Assembly: GCA_020047715.1 (NCBI GenBank)
Contig: JAIFNN010000035.1
Span: 1-45,966 of the forward strand
DNA: 45,966 nucleotides
Reading direction: 5' to 3'
Origin: Bacteroidota bacterium
GTDB lineage: Bacteria; Bacteroidota; Bacteroidia; Bacteroidales; GCA-2748055
Position numbers and translations under genes: made by a program. The first letter of the stretch is position 1. The number at the start of each line of letters is the position of its first letter. The notes below the pieces were generated by a model that saw only the letters and a list, made by a program, of their open reading frames with translations, searched no databases and was not told the origin of the DNA. This document shows, one piece after another, positions 1 to 8,587 of the stretch.

Positions 1-614
1 CAGAAATTAATGCTGGCTCGATGGCGGATATCGCTTTCCTGCTGCTTATTTTCTTTATCGTAGCCACAACCATGGATGTTGATACTGGTATTACCCGTTT
101 ACTTCCTCCGATTCCTGAAGACAAAGTTAAGGAAAAGGAGATCAAAGTGAAGGAAAGAAACGTATTAGTTGTTCTTATAAACAGAAGTGACCAGTTAATG
201 GTGGAAGGCCAGATAATGAATGTTGAAGAACTAAAGGATAAAACGATCGAGTTTTTTAGCAATCCTGCGGATGATGTCAGCCTTCCTGAAAAAGAAGAGG
301 TGACAATTGAATTTCCTCCTGGGCAATCACCAAGATTTCCAAACGGAACCGTGAACATATTGGTTTCTAAAGGAGTTGTATCTCTTCAGAACGACAGAAC
401 AACAACCTACGGGAAATATCTTAGTGTTCAAAATGAATTGGTGGCGGCAGTTAATGAGCTGAGAAATCAATTTTGTGTCGAGAATTTCGGAAGGAAATAT
501 GATGAACTGGATTCTAAAAAGTCAATAGATCAAGCAATCATAGACGGGATTAACGATATCTATAAGATGAATATCTCTGAAGCAGAGCCAAAAAATATTG
601 GAGGAACCAACTAA
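1..614 (+). CDS. ExbD/TolR-family biopolymer transport protein, 5' end cut by the window
   Basis: The open frame runs into the left window edge. Six codons (E-I-N-A-G-S) precede the first visible ATG at 21 and match the usual ExbD lead-in to the membrane helix, so the real start lies outside. ExbD proteins form the proton-motive-force-driven ExbB/ExbD motor that energises TonB or Tol systems in the inner membrane. The single transmembrane helix is visible (MADIAFLLLIFF, then V-A-T-T-M), with the family's essential Asp early in the helix. A long periplasmic domain of about 170 residues follows, longer than in classical ExbD of about 140 residues. Its stop overlaps the start of the next exbD by one base, so the two are translationally coupled. 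Upstream genes such as exbB are expected but not visible. Confidence 0.9.
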   Translation, partial: EINAGSMADIAFLLLIFFIVATTMDVDTGITRLLPPIPEDKVKEKEIKVKERNVLVVLINRSDQLMVEGQIMNVEELKDKTIEFFSNPADDVSLPEKEEVTIEFPPGQSPRFPNGTVNILVSKGVVSLQNDRTTTYGKYLSVQNELVAAVNELRNQFCVENFGRKYDELDSKKSIDQAIIDGINDIYKMNISEAEPKNIGGTN

Positions 615-1111
615 TGTCAAAATTTAAAAGCGCTGTTAAAAAAGGTGTTCCACCTTTAAGTACTGCATCACTTCCGGATATTGTTTTTATGATTTTATTC
701 TTTTTCATGGTTACTACAACCATGAGACAGACTGAAGTTCAGGTGGCTGTTACTGTGCCCAAGGCAACGCAGATTAAAAAGCTGGAAAAAAAATCAGTTG
801 TAAGTTATATTTATATTGGAAGACCCATTACAAGGATGCAAGCACTTTATGGTGTTGAGCCGATGATTCAAATGAACGATAAGCTTGTAAATGAGGAAGG
901 CGTCCCAACCGAATCTGTTAAAGATTTTATTCTTGCTGAAAGAGAGCAACTTGCAGAATCTGATAAAAATAAAATGACTGTTTCATTGAAAATTGACCAG
1001 AATATTCCTATGGGAAAGGTTACTGATGTAAAACAGGCACTTCGTTATGCAAATGCACTTAAGATTAACTACTCAGCAAAGAAAGATTACAGGAATCTAG
1101 CTACACGGTAA
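614..1111 (+). CDS. ExbD/TolR-family biopolymer transport protein, second copy
   Basis: A 165-residue protein of the ExbD family: short cytoplasmic N-terminus, one transmembrane helix with the motor Asp (LPDIVFMILFFFMV, around residues 21-34), then a periplasmic domain. It overlaps the upstream exbD by one base (TAATG). Tandem divergent exbD genes are common in Bacteroidota, where the two products probably make a mixed ExbD assembly; that part is inference. A strong terminator follows, so this is the last gene of the operon. Confidence 0.92.
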   Translation: MSKFKSAVKKGVPPLSTASLPDIVFMILFFFMVTTTMRQTEVQVAVTVPKATQIKKLEKKSVVSYIYIGRPITRMQALYGVEPMIQMNDKLVNEEGVPTESVKDFILAEREQLAESDKNKMTVSLKIDQNIPMGKVTDVKQALRYANALKINYSAKKDYRNLATR

Positions 1112-1128
1112 ATTCTTATGCTTTTTAT

Positions 1129-1164
1129 AAGAAAACCGCCCTTAAAGGCGGTTTTCTTATTTTT
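1129..1164 (+). terminator. Rho-independent terminator of the exbD operon
   Basis: A perfect 12-bp stem (AAGAAAACCGCC at 1129-1140 with GGCGGTTTTCTT at 1147-1158), a 6-base loop and a following T-run. It lies 17 bases after the second exbD stop. The A-rich left arm means it could also act on minus-strand transcripts coming from yebC. Confidence 0.9.
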
Positions 1165-1232
1165 AGCGATTCATAACCATAACTTTACCAGATCCTAAAT
1201 CCGAGATACTATTTGAATAAATATAGATTTTC

Positions 1233-1973
1233 TTAATCCATACTTTCCATAACTTCATCAGTAACTTCAAGGTTGTGAAATACGTTCTGCACGTCTTCAT
1301 CTTCTTCGAATTCATCGATTATTCTCAGAATTTTCAGGGAATCATTCAGCGGCAGAACCTTCGTTTCGTTCGGAATTCTCTGTAATTCCGCATTTTCCGC
1401 TATAATTCCCAATTCGTCGAGCCTCTTCTGAACGGTTCCGAAATCTTCCAGAGCCGTTGTAATCACAAACATTTCATCCTCAACCTGGAAATCCTCTACT
1501 CCGGCATCGATAATCTCAAGCTGGAATTCCTCCGGATCCAATTTGCCTTTTGGAACCTGGATCACACCCTTGCGTTCGAAAATAAAGCTCAAAGAGCCAT
1601 TGGTGCCCAGATTGCCTCCTCTTTTATTGAAAATGGAGCGGATATTACTAACCGTCCGGTTGTTGTTGTCCGATAAGCACTCAATAAATACAGCGATTCC
1701 ATTGGGGAGATATCCTTCAAAGCTTGATTCCTGTAAACTTGAATCGTCCTTGTCGGCCTTGCTGATAGCCCTGGAGATGTTTTCCTTTGGCATGTTTATC
1801 CCTTTGCCATTGTTTATGGCTACCCTCAGACGGGGATTCAGCTCCGGATCGTTCCCCCCTTCTTTTACCGCTATTGTAATCTCCTTTGCAATCCTCGAAA
1901 ACATCTTGGAACGCTTGGAGTCAGCTGCTCCCTTTTTCCGCTTGATGGTCGACCATTTACTGTGTCCTGACAT
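1233..1973 (-). CDS. yebC: YebC/PmpR-family (TACO1-like) protein
   Basis: A 246-residue protein of usual family length. The N-terminus MSGHSKWSTIKRKKGAAD is the family signature, followed by the conserved region containing NNGKGINMPKENISRAI and an acidic C-terminus. Family members were described as DNA-binding regulators; later work on YebC and mitochondrial TACO1 supports a role in translation, relieving ribosome stalling at proline-rich stretches. The ATG at 1973 is the only sensible start because the signature begins there. The gene is monocistronic between two plus-strand genes, with a -7-like element just upstream. Confidence 0.95.
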   Translation of the reverse strand: MSGHSKWSTIKRKKGAADSKRSKMFSRIAKEITIAVKEGGNDPELNPRLRVAINNGKGINMPKENISRAISKADKDDSSLQESSFEGYLPNGIAVFIECLSDNNNRTVSNIRSIFNKRGGNLGTNGSLSFIFERKGVIQVPKGKLDPEEFQLEIIDAGVEDFQVEDEMFVITTALEDFGTVQKRLDELGIIAENAELQRIPNETKVLPLNDSLKILRIIDEFEEDEDVQNVFHNLEVTDEVMESMD

Positions 1974-1997
1974 ATTTCTTTTTTAATGATGTGTATG

Positions 1998-2005
1998 CAA
2001 AAATA
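1998..2005 (-). promoter_or_regulatory. Putative -7 element of the yebC promoter
   Basis: Read on the minus strand this is TATTTTTG, an exact match to the Bacteroidota -7 consensus TAnnTTTG, 25 bases before the yebC ATG. I see no clear TTTG at -33, only T-rich sequence, so the call rests on the -7 box and position. Confidence 0.4.
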
Positions 2006-2109
2006 TAAAAAGATGGGGTAAATTAAAACCTGTTTGAGAAATGTATGAAGCTGAGTCCGAAAAAAGTCCACTATCTTTATCTTTTCAAAACAAATCACAG
2101 ATCTTCCCT

Positions 2110-2457
2110 ATGAGCGAAAAAATTCAGGAATTCCGTCAGTACCGCGAAAAGATGAACGAACGGCTTCTTGCCGCAGATAACAAAATCATTAAGCGCATTT
2201 TTAATCTCGATACCAATACCTATGTCGACGGAGCACTCTCTGCCCGCGAAAAGGAACTCCTTGGCCTGGTTGCTTCCATGGTGCTAAGGTGCGACGATTG
2301 TATCAAATACCACCTTGAAACTTGCTTTGAACTCAAGGTCACCAAAGATCAGATCATGGAAGTGTTTGCCGTGGCTAATCTTGTCGGAGGAACTATTGTT
2401 ATACCTCATACCCGGCGTGCTTTGGAATACTGGGAGGAACTTGAAAGTTTGATTTAA
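2110..2457 (+). CDS. Carboxymuconolactone decarboxylase (AhpD-like) family protein
   Basis: A 115-residue, single-domain, all-helical protein of the CMD/AhpD superfamily. The hallmark CxxC followed by a His is present (MVLRCDDCIKYH, about residues 58-69); in AhpD-type members this is a redox-active thiol pair used in peroxide defence. The frame extends up to an ATG at 2041, but the extra 23 residues are polar and unlike the family, so I place the start at 2110 (MSEKIQEF). Whether it reduces a peroxiredoxin or does something else cannot be told from the sequence. It sits alone, 42 bases before the large envelope gene. Confidence 0.85.
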   Translation: MSEKIQEFRQYREKMNERLLAADNKIIKRIFNLDTNTYVDGALSAREKELLGLVASMVLRCDDCIKYHLETCFELKVTKDQIMEVFAVANLVGGTIVIPHTRRALEYWEELESLI

Positions 2458-2499
2458 AAGTTGTATCTTTTATTGCTCAGGTTTTAAAATACTAATCCC

Positions 2500-4911
2500 A
2501 TGAAACACCGTAATTTATTGGTTTTGTTAGGATTGGCTTTGCCTTTGATAGCAATATCCTGGTCGATGATCCCTAATATCAGCAACGATCATCCAATCCT
2601 TCAGGCAATTGTTGAGAAGTTTGAATCCTATTTTAAGCGGCTTCCACAACAGAAAGTTTACCTGCATTTCGATAAGTCCAATTACAAGGCCGACGAAACC
2701 GTGTGGTTCAAAGCCTATCTCGTAAATGCCACGGACCATAAGCCCGACAGCAGTACCTCCAATCTTTACGTCGAGCTCGTAAACCCTTCCGGTTATATCG
2801 TGCAAAACAAACTTATCCGGATGACAGATGGCTTTGGAAATGGCGATTTTTCCTTCCAGGATACTGTTCCCGAGGGCGTTTACAAGGTTCGTGCATTTAC
2901 AAACTGGATGAGGAATGTGGACGAGGATTTCTTTTTCGAAAAGTCAATTTATCTGGCTAACCCCGACTTTAGTACCTATGTTACACGTGAAGAACTTCAT
3001 AAAATCAAGTCGGAAAAGCGGAAATACAAGAAAAGCGAAAGCAAATTCGATGTTCAGTTTCTTCCCGAGGGAGGGCACCTGCTGAGCGGAGTGGAAAACA
3101 AACTTGGGATCAAAGCCATAAATGAACTTGGACAGGGAATACCTGTCAAAGGCGAAATTTTTGATTCTAAAGGAAATAGTATTGCGGAATTCTTAAGCTC
3201 AGGCCTTGGAATAGGTTCAGTGGTTTTTACTCCTGTTGCGAAAGAATCCTACACGGCACAGGTTGATATTATAGACGAAAAACCTCTTAAAGTCAGGTTG
3301 CCGGAATCAATAGAAATGGGGATTAACATTGCTGTCAGCAGGAATAAGGATGGGGTAGTCACTATTAAAATGGTTAACAATTTTTCCGGCGGACAGCTGC
3401 CTCCTAATCCAAATTATTTTCTGCTGGCCCATTCACGCGGGAAACTTCTCTTTACCCATACCTTTGACCTGAAAAATCCCGATAATTCCTATGAGGTTTC
3501 AACCCTCGGTCTCCCCTCCGGGATTGTACATCTCAGCCTGTTTAACATGTTTTCGCAAGTGGTTAGCGAGAGGCTTATTTTTGTGAATAACCGGCATTCA
3601 GTAAATGTGATGATTGAACCCTCAAAGTCGATCGCTTCCTCCCGTGAGAAAATTTCCATGAAATTGAAACTTTCCGATTCCTCCGGCCTACCGGTAAGGG
3701 GTAACTTTTCCGCATCGGTTGCAAATGCCGAGGACTCTGACCTAAGCGACAACATTATCTCAAATTTGCTGCTCAGTTCCGATCTGACGGGCAAAATTGA
3801 AAATCCCGGATATTATTTCACAGATTGGAATCCGGAAAAAGAAAATCAACTCGACAACCTGATGCTGACCCAGGGATGGCGAAGGTGCAGTTGGACAAAC
3901 GTATTGTCTGATGCGATAATTCCTCCGAAATTCGAACAGGAAAAAGGGATAGTGATTACGGGCAGGATCACCAAGGAATTTTTTAACATCCCCTTGAGAG
4001 ACATTAAGGTAACACTTAATATCCTTAACGAGTTTAACGATGTGTTTGAAACCCGCTCCCACGAGAAGGGAATTTACCGTTTTGAGAGTATTGATTATCA
4101 GGATACCATTTCGGTTTCAATTGAAGCGGTGAGGGCCAGCGGTAAACGAAACCTTGTTATTTATGTCGATTCGAAGGAGGATGTCAAGGACAAGGAAATG
4201 CGGTATCAAACCAGTCAGAACCTAAAACGACACGGATCAAAGGGACAATATACTCCCCCTGAAGACCCTTACAAAGATGACCCCTTTGCCGAAGAGAACA
4301 AGAGAATAACCAGGTTACATGAAGAACCTTCTGCTGGTAACGTGATTATTGTTGATGAGAAAACCCAGAACTATCAGAGCGTAGGGCAGATCCTTGAAGG
4401 CAGAATACCGGGAGTCAATGTTACTGGTAATAAGGTAATTATAAGGGGAATAAACACCTTCTATGGAAATACCGATCCATTGTTTCTGGTCGACGGAATA
4501 CCAGTGGATGCGGATTTCGCCATGAGCATGAACCCCTTCGATGTGGAGCGAATTGAGGTATTAAAAGGGCCTGAAACGGCCATTTACGGGTCCAGAGGGG
4601 CCAATGGGGTTATTGCCATTTATACCAAGCGGGGAAAGTTTATGAAAAAGGGGGTGATCGATTTTCAAATGTTAGGGTACTATACGCCCAAAGAGTATTA
4701 TAAGCCTGCATTTGAATACAAGACAGACGATGCCTTTGAAGACGATCGAAGAACCCTGCATTGGATGCCTTATGTTCAAACGGATTCACTCGGGCAGGGT
4801 TCTTTCTCTTTCTATACTTCCGATGTTAAAGGTCCTTACACCATAAGAATAGAAGGACTTAGCTTTGAAGGAGTGCTTGTTTCTGCGGAGGCTTTGATTG
4901 AGGTGAAATAA
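2500..4911 (+). CDS. MG2-like/TonB-plug envelope protein without a beta-barrel
   Basis: An 803-residue exported protein with an N-terminal hydrophobic signal (about residues 5-23). Residues about 50-150 resemble the macroglobulin MG2 repeat of Bacteroidota surface proteins (VYLHFDKSNYKADETVWFKA). Residues about 485-555 look like a carboxypeptidase-regulatory-like beta-sandwich. A TonB-dependent-receptor plug domain occupies about 625-715 (VGQILEGRIPGVNV, DPLFLVDGIPVD, IEVLKGPETAIYGSRGANGV). Only about 85 residues follow the plug, too few for the 22-strand barrel of a true TonB receptor; they look like another beta domain. The architecture is known in Bacteroidota but its function is not. A role in an outer-membrane or periplasmic complex is inference. 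A strong terminator follows. Confidence 0.85.
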   Translation: MKHRNLLVLLGLALPLIAISWSMIPNISNDHPILQAIVEKFESYFKRLPQQKVYLHFDKSNYKADETVWFKAYLVNATDHKPDSSTSNLYVELVNPSGYIVQNKLIRMTDGFGNGDFSFQDTVPEGVYKVRAFTNWMRNVDEDFFFEKSIYLANPDFSTYVTREELHKIKSEKRKYKKSESKFDVQFLPEGGHLLSGVENKLGIKAINELGQGIPVKGEIFDSKGNSIAEFLSSGLGIGSVVFTPVAKESYTAQVDIIDEKPLKVRLPESIEMGINIAVSRNKDGVVTIKMVNNFSGGQLPPNPNYFLLAHSRGKLLFTHTFDLKNPDNSYEVSTLGLPSGIVHLSLFNMFSQVVSERLIFVNNRHSVNVMIEPSKSIASSREKISMKLKLSDSSGLPVRGNFSASVANAEDSDLSDNIISNLLLSSDLTGKIENPGYYFTDWNPEKENQLDNLMLTQGWRRCSWTNVLSDAIIPPKFEQEKGIVITGRITKEFFNIPLRDIKVTLNILNEFNDVFETRSHEKGIYRFESIDYQDTISVSIEAVRASGKRNLVIYVDSKEDVKDKEMRYQTSQNLKRHGSKGQYTPPEDPYKDDPFAEENKRITRLHEEPSAGNVIIVDEKTQNYQSVGQILEGRIPGVNVTGNKVIIRGINTFYGNTDPLFLVDGIPVDADFAMSMNPFDVERIEVLKGPETAIYGSRGANGVIAIYTKRGKFMKKGVIDFQMLGYYTPKEYYKPAFEYKTDDAFEDDRRTLHWMPYVQTDSLGQGSFSFYTSDVKGPYTIRIEGLSFEGVLVSAEALIEVK

Positions 4912-4956
4912 AAAACCTCCACAGAATCGCAGATTCTGTGGAGGTTTTTTATTTTC
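4911..4956. terminator. Bidirectional terminator between convergent genes
   Basis: An 18-bp perfect stem (left arm 4911-4928, 3-base loop GCA, right arm 4932-4949) with an A-run on the left and a T-run on the right. It sits between the stops of the TonB-plug gene (plus, 4911) and the S46 peptidase gene (minus, 4970), so it can end transcription from both sides. Confidence 0.92.
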
Positions 4957-4969
4957 GAGCGTGAAGAGA

Positions 4970-7126
4970 TTATTGTACTATTGTCATCTCGTCAACAAGA
5001 TGTTTGGCACCAGCATAGATTTCGGTTACAAAAAGAACATAGCGAATATCCACGTTAATGCACTTTTGCAAAGCGGGTTCGAAAGCAATATCGCCGCTCA
5101 TTGCCTCCCAGTTGCCGTCGAAGGCAATGCCGATAAGTTCGCCTTTCGAATTCATAACCGGGCTTCCTGAGTTGCCGCCCGTAATATCGTTGTTTGTGGT
5201 AAAGCAAACCGGTAGTTCGCCATTCACCCCATAACGGCCATATTCCTTATTCTTGTAAAGCTCTTTAAGTCTGTCGGAAACAACAAACTCCCAATTGTTT
5301 GGATCTTCTTTTTCCATAACCCCTGTAAGGGTGGTGTAATGGGAGTAGCGAACGGCATCACGTGCCTCATAATCGCCAACTGTTCCGTAAGTCATACGCA
5401 AGGTTGAGTTAGCATCAGGATAGAAGTTCTTCTCCGGCATCATTTCGATAAGTCCGGCTAGCCATTGTTTTCTTCCAAGGTCAACCATTCCGTCGAATTT
5501 GGCAGCTCCCTGATAATATCCCCTGATAGAATTGATCATAGAAACAGCAGCCTGGTAGGCGGGATCGTTTCCAAGAGTCTTTGCATTGGGATTAGCCAAA
5601 AATGCTTCCAGTTTTTCCCGGTATGGGAAAATGGATTTCTTATAGAACATCTCGTTGTACTTGTCGAGATTCCCTTTGTATTTGGTTTTGATCAATGAAA
5701 AATATTCAGGTTGGTATTCGGCAGGAACATCTTTGTAGAAAAGTTCCAGCATCGCACGGCTAACTTTCTTGTCGGTTGACACATTGTAATCTTTGTAAAA
5801 CTCATCAATAGATGATTGCAGGCTTTTTGCCACGCTCATAATCGAATCGCGATTATCGGGGAGTTCGGTAAGCACGTTTTGCAGGCTCATAAATTGAAAC
5901 GCGAAAGTAACAGACTCCATTCCCTGATACATCGTCTCAAGGGCATATTGCTTTGCGTTGCTGTATTCTTTCCGGCCTGCAACACCCTGCTCAATCATGC
6001 TTAATGCCTCACCATACTTTGCTTTGCGCTCGTCGTTTTCGTTTACCCAATTGGTAAAGGTGGCTTCCAGCTCTTTTTTCCTTTCAACAACATTGAGGTT
6101 TTTCAGTCCTTCCGATTGTCCGATCGAATATTTCCAATAGTTGCTCGAACGGGAGTATTTTGACGCGTACTGAATACGAACTTTATCGCTCGCCTGCATA
6201 TCCTCGAGCATGAGATTCTGTTTAATACCCCTGATTTTTATCCGGTTGGGGTGCTCAATGGAAAGGATTTCATTTACTTCAAACGATGTCATATAGCGGT
6301 CGGTACTCCCCGGAAAGCCCATAACCATGGCAAAGGCTTCTTTGTCGTATCCCTTGAGAGAAACCGGCAGGTAATGTTTGGGTTTCATAGGAATATTCTC
6401 GGGGGAGTATTCCGCGGGAGTTCCATCGGGAGCTGTATAAACTCTGAATATTGAAAAATCGCCGGTATGACGGGGCCACATCCAGTTGTCGGTATCTGCG
6501 CCGAATTTCCCGATAGATTCTGGCGGAGCACCCACAAGCCTTACATCTTTGTAAGTCTCAAGAACCACAAGAAAAAAGCGGTTCCCGTTAAAAAAAGAAC
6601 GAACAAAGGCTTCATAAACAGTACCTTCTGTGGCGTTTTTTACAATATCCTTCGAAAGATTTTCAACAGTTCTGTCGAGAACCATTCCTGAAAGGCCTTC
6701 TTTTAATTTCGGGACGATCTGATCAGTTACCTCTTCAATTCTAACAACAAAGGAAACTGTTTTGCCGGGATTGGGAAGTTCTTCAGCACGGGTCATTGCC
6801 CAAAAACCGTTTTTAAGGTAGTCATGGTCAACGCTGCTGTGACTTTGAATCTCTCCATATCCACAATGGTGGTTGGTAAGAAGGAGGCCTTCTGATGAAA
6901 CCAACTCGCTTGTGCATGAGCCGTGATCGAGTGCTCCAACGGCATCCTTCAGACTGGAATTATTAATACTGTATAGTTGTTCAGGGGTAAGCTCAAAACC
7001 CATTGCTGTCATCTCGGCATTGTTCGACTTCTGCAATAAGTTTAAAAGCCACATGCCTTCATCTGCCCTTAGGCTGAGGTTAAATGCAAGGAACAAGCCT
7101 GCAATAAGTGCCAATACTTTTTTCAT
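4970..7126 (-). CDS. S46-family dipeptidyl-peptidase, DPP7-like
   Basis: A 718-residue secreted serine exopeptidase of family S46 (DPP7/DPP11), about the normal family length of 710-720. It removes dipeptides from peptide N-termini in the periplasm, feeding amino-acid uptake. The start at 7126 is chosen because it begins a clean signal peptide (MKKVLALIAGLFLAFNLSLRA); the open frame goes 55 codons further upstream but without family similarity. The catalytic His lies in TNHHCGYG (residues 84-90) and the nucleophile is Ser653 in GGNSGSPV. The residue 18 after the Ser is Gly671. In the family this position is Gly in DPP7 (hydrophobic P1) and Arg in DPP11 (acidic P1), so DPP7-like specificity is predicted. 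Confidence 0.93.
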   Translation of the reverse strand: MKKVLALIAGLFLAFNLSLRADEGMWLLNLLQKSNNAEMTAMGFELTPEQLYSINNSSLKDAVGALDHGSCTSELVSSEGLLLTNHHCGYGEIQSHSSVDHDYLKNGFWAMTRAEELPNPGKTVSFVVRIEEVTDQIVPKLKEGLSGMVLDRTVENLSKDIVKNATEGTVYEAFVRSFFNGNRFFLVVLETYKDVRLVGAPPESIGKFGADTDNWMWPRHTGDFSIFRVYTAPDGTPAEYSPENIPMKPKHYLPVSLKGYDKEAFAMVMGFPGSTDRYMTSFEVNEILSIEHPNRIKIRGIKQNLMLEDMQASDKVRIQYASKYSRSSNYWKYSIGQSEGLKNLNVVERKKELEATFTNWVNENDERKAKYGEALSMIEQGVAGRKEYSNAKQYALETMYQGMESVTFAFQFMSLQNVLTELPDNRDSIMSVAKSLQSSIDEFYKDYNVSTDKKVSRAMLELFYKDVPAEYQPEYFSLIKTKYKGNLDKYNEMFYKKSIFPYREKLEAFLANPNAKTLGNDPAYQAAVSMINSIRGYYQGAAKFDGMVDLGRKQWLAGLIEMMPEKNFYPDANSTLRMTYGTVGDYEARDAVRYSHYTTLTGVMEKEDPNNWEFVVSDRLKELYKNKEYGRYGVNGELPVCFTTNNDITGGNSGSPVMNSKGELIGIAFDGNWEAMSGDIAFEPALQKCINVDIRYVLFVTEIYAGAKHLVDEMTIVQ

Positions 7127-7348
7127 TAGCTTTGATAAGTTAAGGTTTAATAATAAACTCACAAATATATAACATTTTAGTACTGTCGAACTGTTGGTTA
7201 GCATAATAAGGAAGGTTTTAGAGTCTATGTGCTGAATTTTGCGTTTAGCATCTGTATATGGCGGTTTGGCGTCTGTAAGCGACAGTTTCAATCCCCTGAA
7301 AATAGCTCCTTGCAGTTCTTGAAGTTTTTTTTATACTTTTATTGCCTT

Positions 7349-7813
7349 ATGGAAAAAAAGATCAGCATTTATACCGATGGTGCTGCCAGCGGAAATCCGG
7401 GTCCAGGAGGACTTGGAGTAGTTATGATTTATGGGGATCTGCGGAAAGAAATCTCCGAAGGCTATCAGCTCACAACCAACAACCGGATGGAATTGCTGGC
7501 CGTTATCCGCGGTTTGGAGGCAATTCGTTGGGAAAATACCGATGTTGTTGTATATACCGATTCGAAATATGTTTCGGAGGCAGTGAATCAGGGCTGGCTT
7601 TTCGGCTGGGAAAAGAAGAACTTCAAAAACAAAAAAAACCCTGATTTGTGGAAAATGTTTCTCCCGCTTTACCGACGACACATGGTTAAGTTTCAATGGA
7701 TCAAAGGACATGCAGGGAACAAGGAAAACTCGCGCTGCGATGAACTGGCTGTTATTGCATCGAGGGGAAAAAACCTAAGGGAGGATTCGGGGTATACGGG
7801 TTCGTATGAGTAG
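7349..7813 (+). CDS. rnhA: Ribonuclease HI
   Basis: A 154-residue enzyme that cuts the RNA strand of RNA-DNA hybrids, needed for primer removal and R-loop control. All four metal-binding acidic residues are visible: Asp10 (YTDGAASGNPGPGG), Glu48 (NNRMELLAVIRG), Asp71 (YTDSKYV) and Asp131 (SRCDELAV), plus the His of KGHAGN. The open frame begins at 7229, but the 40 extra residues do not belong to the family and would overlap the promoter region, so the ATG at 7349 is used. It stands alone, divergent from the peptidase gene. Confidence 0.95.
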   Translation: MEKKISIYTDGAASGNPGPGGLGVVMIYGDLRKEISEGYQLTTNNRMELLAVIRGLEAIRWENTDVVVYTDSKYVSEAVNQGWLFGWEKKNFKNKKNPDLWKMFLPLYRRHMVKFQWIKGHAGNKENSRCDELAVIASRGKNLREDSGYTGSYE

Positions 7814-8007
7814 TGTGGTAGTTTTGATTTTTCTGCTAAACTGGTATTTTATGTGGATGTTAGTCTTTCGCGATTCATCGTGAGAAATATCATGCATCTG
7901 ATTTTCATTTAATTGCGTTTGTGTTTTGAAAACATGTGGGTTTCATCAATAAATTTTCTTTTATTTGATAAGAATTTACTATTTTGGATCGGAATTAAAA
8001 CTGATGA

Positions 8008-8520
8008 ATGACAAATCGTGAAACTATTCTGGAGTACACAGGCCATCTGACCTTTAGTACCATAGGACGCTTACTGACAATGCTCAAGCACAAGATGGTT
8101 GAGAAAGGAATAAAGATTGGAATTTATAAGAGGATTCTTGGTGTAATGATAGAAGCTCTTGAGAATATTTACAAATACAGCGATCAATATCATGACAACC
8201 AAATGATTGACAAGAATCATCTCCCTACTTTCAAATTGGAGCGTGTTGATCAGAATTATGTTATCAAAACCAGCAGTCCTATAAAAAACAAGGATGTTCC
8301 CCGCCTTAAAGAGAAAATTGAAATCGTGAACAGCAAATCTGCTGATGAGTTGAAGGTGCTTTACCGTCAAACCATCACCGACGGCCATTTCACCGCGAAG
8401 GGAGGAGCAGGGCTGGGTCTTATTGAAATGGCCAAAATCACAAATAACACCCTAGGCTATCGTTTTGAACAAATCAATGCTGAATTTTCCCTTTACCACC
8501 TAACACTTACCTTTATCTAA
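8008..8520 (+). CDS. SiaB-like protein kinase (GHKL-type ATPase fold)
   Basis: A 170-residue protein resembling the SiaB family. In Pseudomonas, SiaB phosphorylates SiaC (DUF1987) and SiaA (a PP2C phosphatase) reverses this, controlling aggregation. A histidine-kinase-like ATP-binding fold is suggested by a conserved N-box-like helix (IEALENIYKYS, about residues 47-57) and a Gly-rich lid (GGAGLGLIEMAKI, about 132-144). There is no adjacent SiaC, phosphatase or receptor gene, so it is an orphan copy here. The ATG at 8008 is used; an out-of-frame ATG sits four bases before it. Confidence 0.75.
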   Translation: MTNRETILEYTGHLTFSTIGRLLTMLKHKMVEKGIKIGIYKRILGVMIEALENIYKYSDQYHDNQMIDKNHLPTFKLERVDQNYVIKTSSPIKNKDVPRLKEKIEIVNSKSADELKVLYRQTITDGHFTAKGGAGLGLIEMAKITNNTLGYRFEQINAEFSLYHLTLTFI

Positions 8521-8587
8521 ACAGCGCTTTTTGTTTGCCTGTTAACATTTGGAAACTAAATAAGCCTCTCGTTGGATTATCCAATGC

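Noticed and set aside
1871-2098. Minus-strand frame covering the end of yebC and the region upstream
   Set aside because: A 75-codon frame starting in the AhpD gene and running into yebC. It overlaps two real genes in another frame and has no family pattern.
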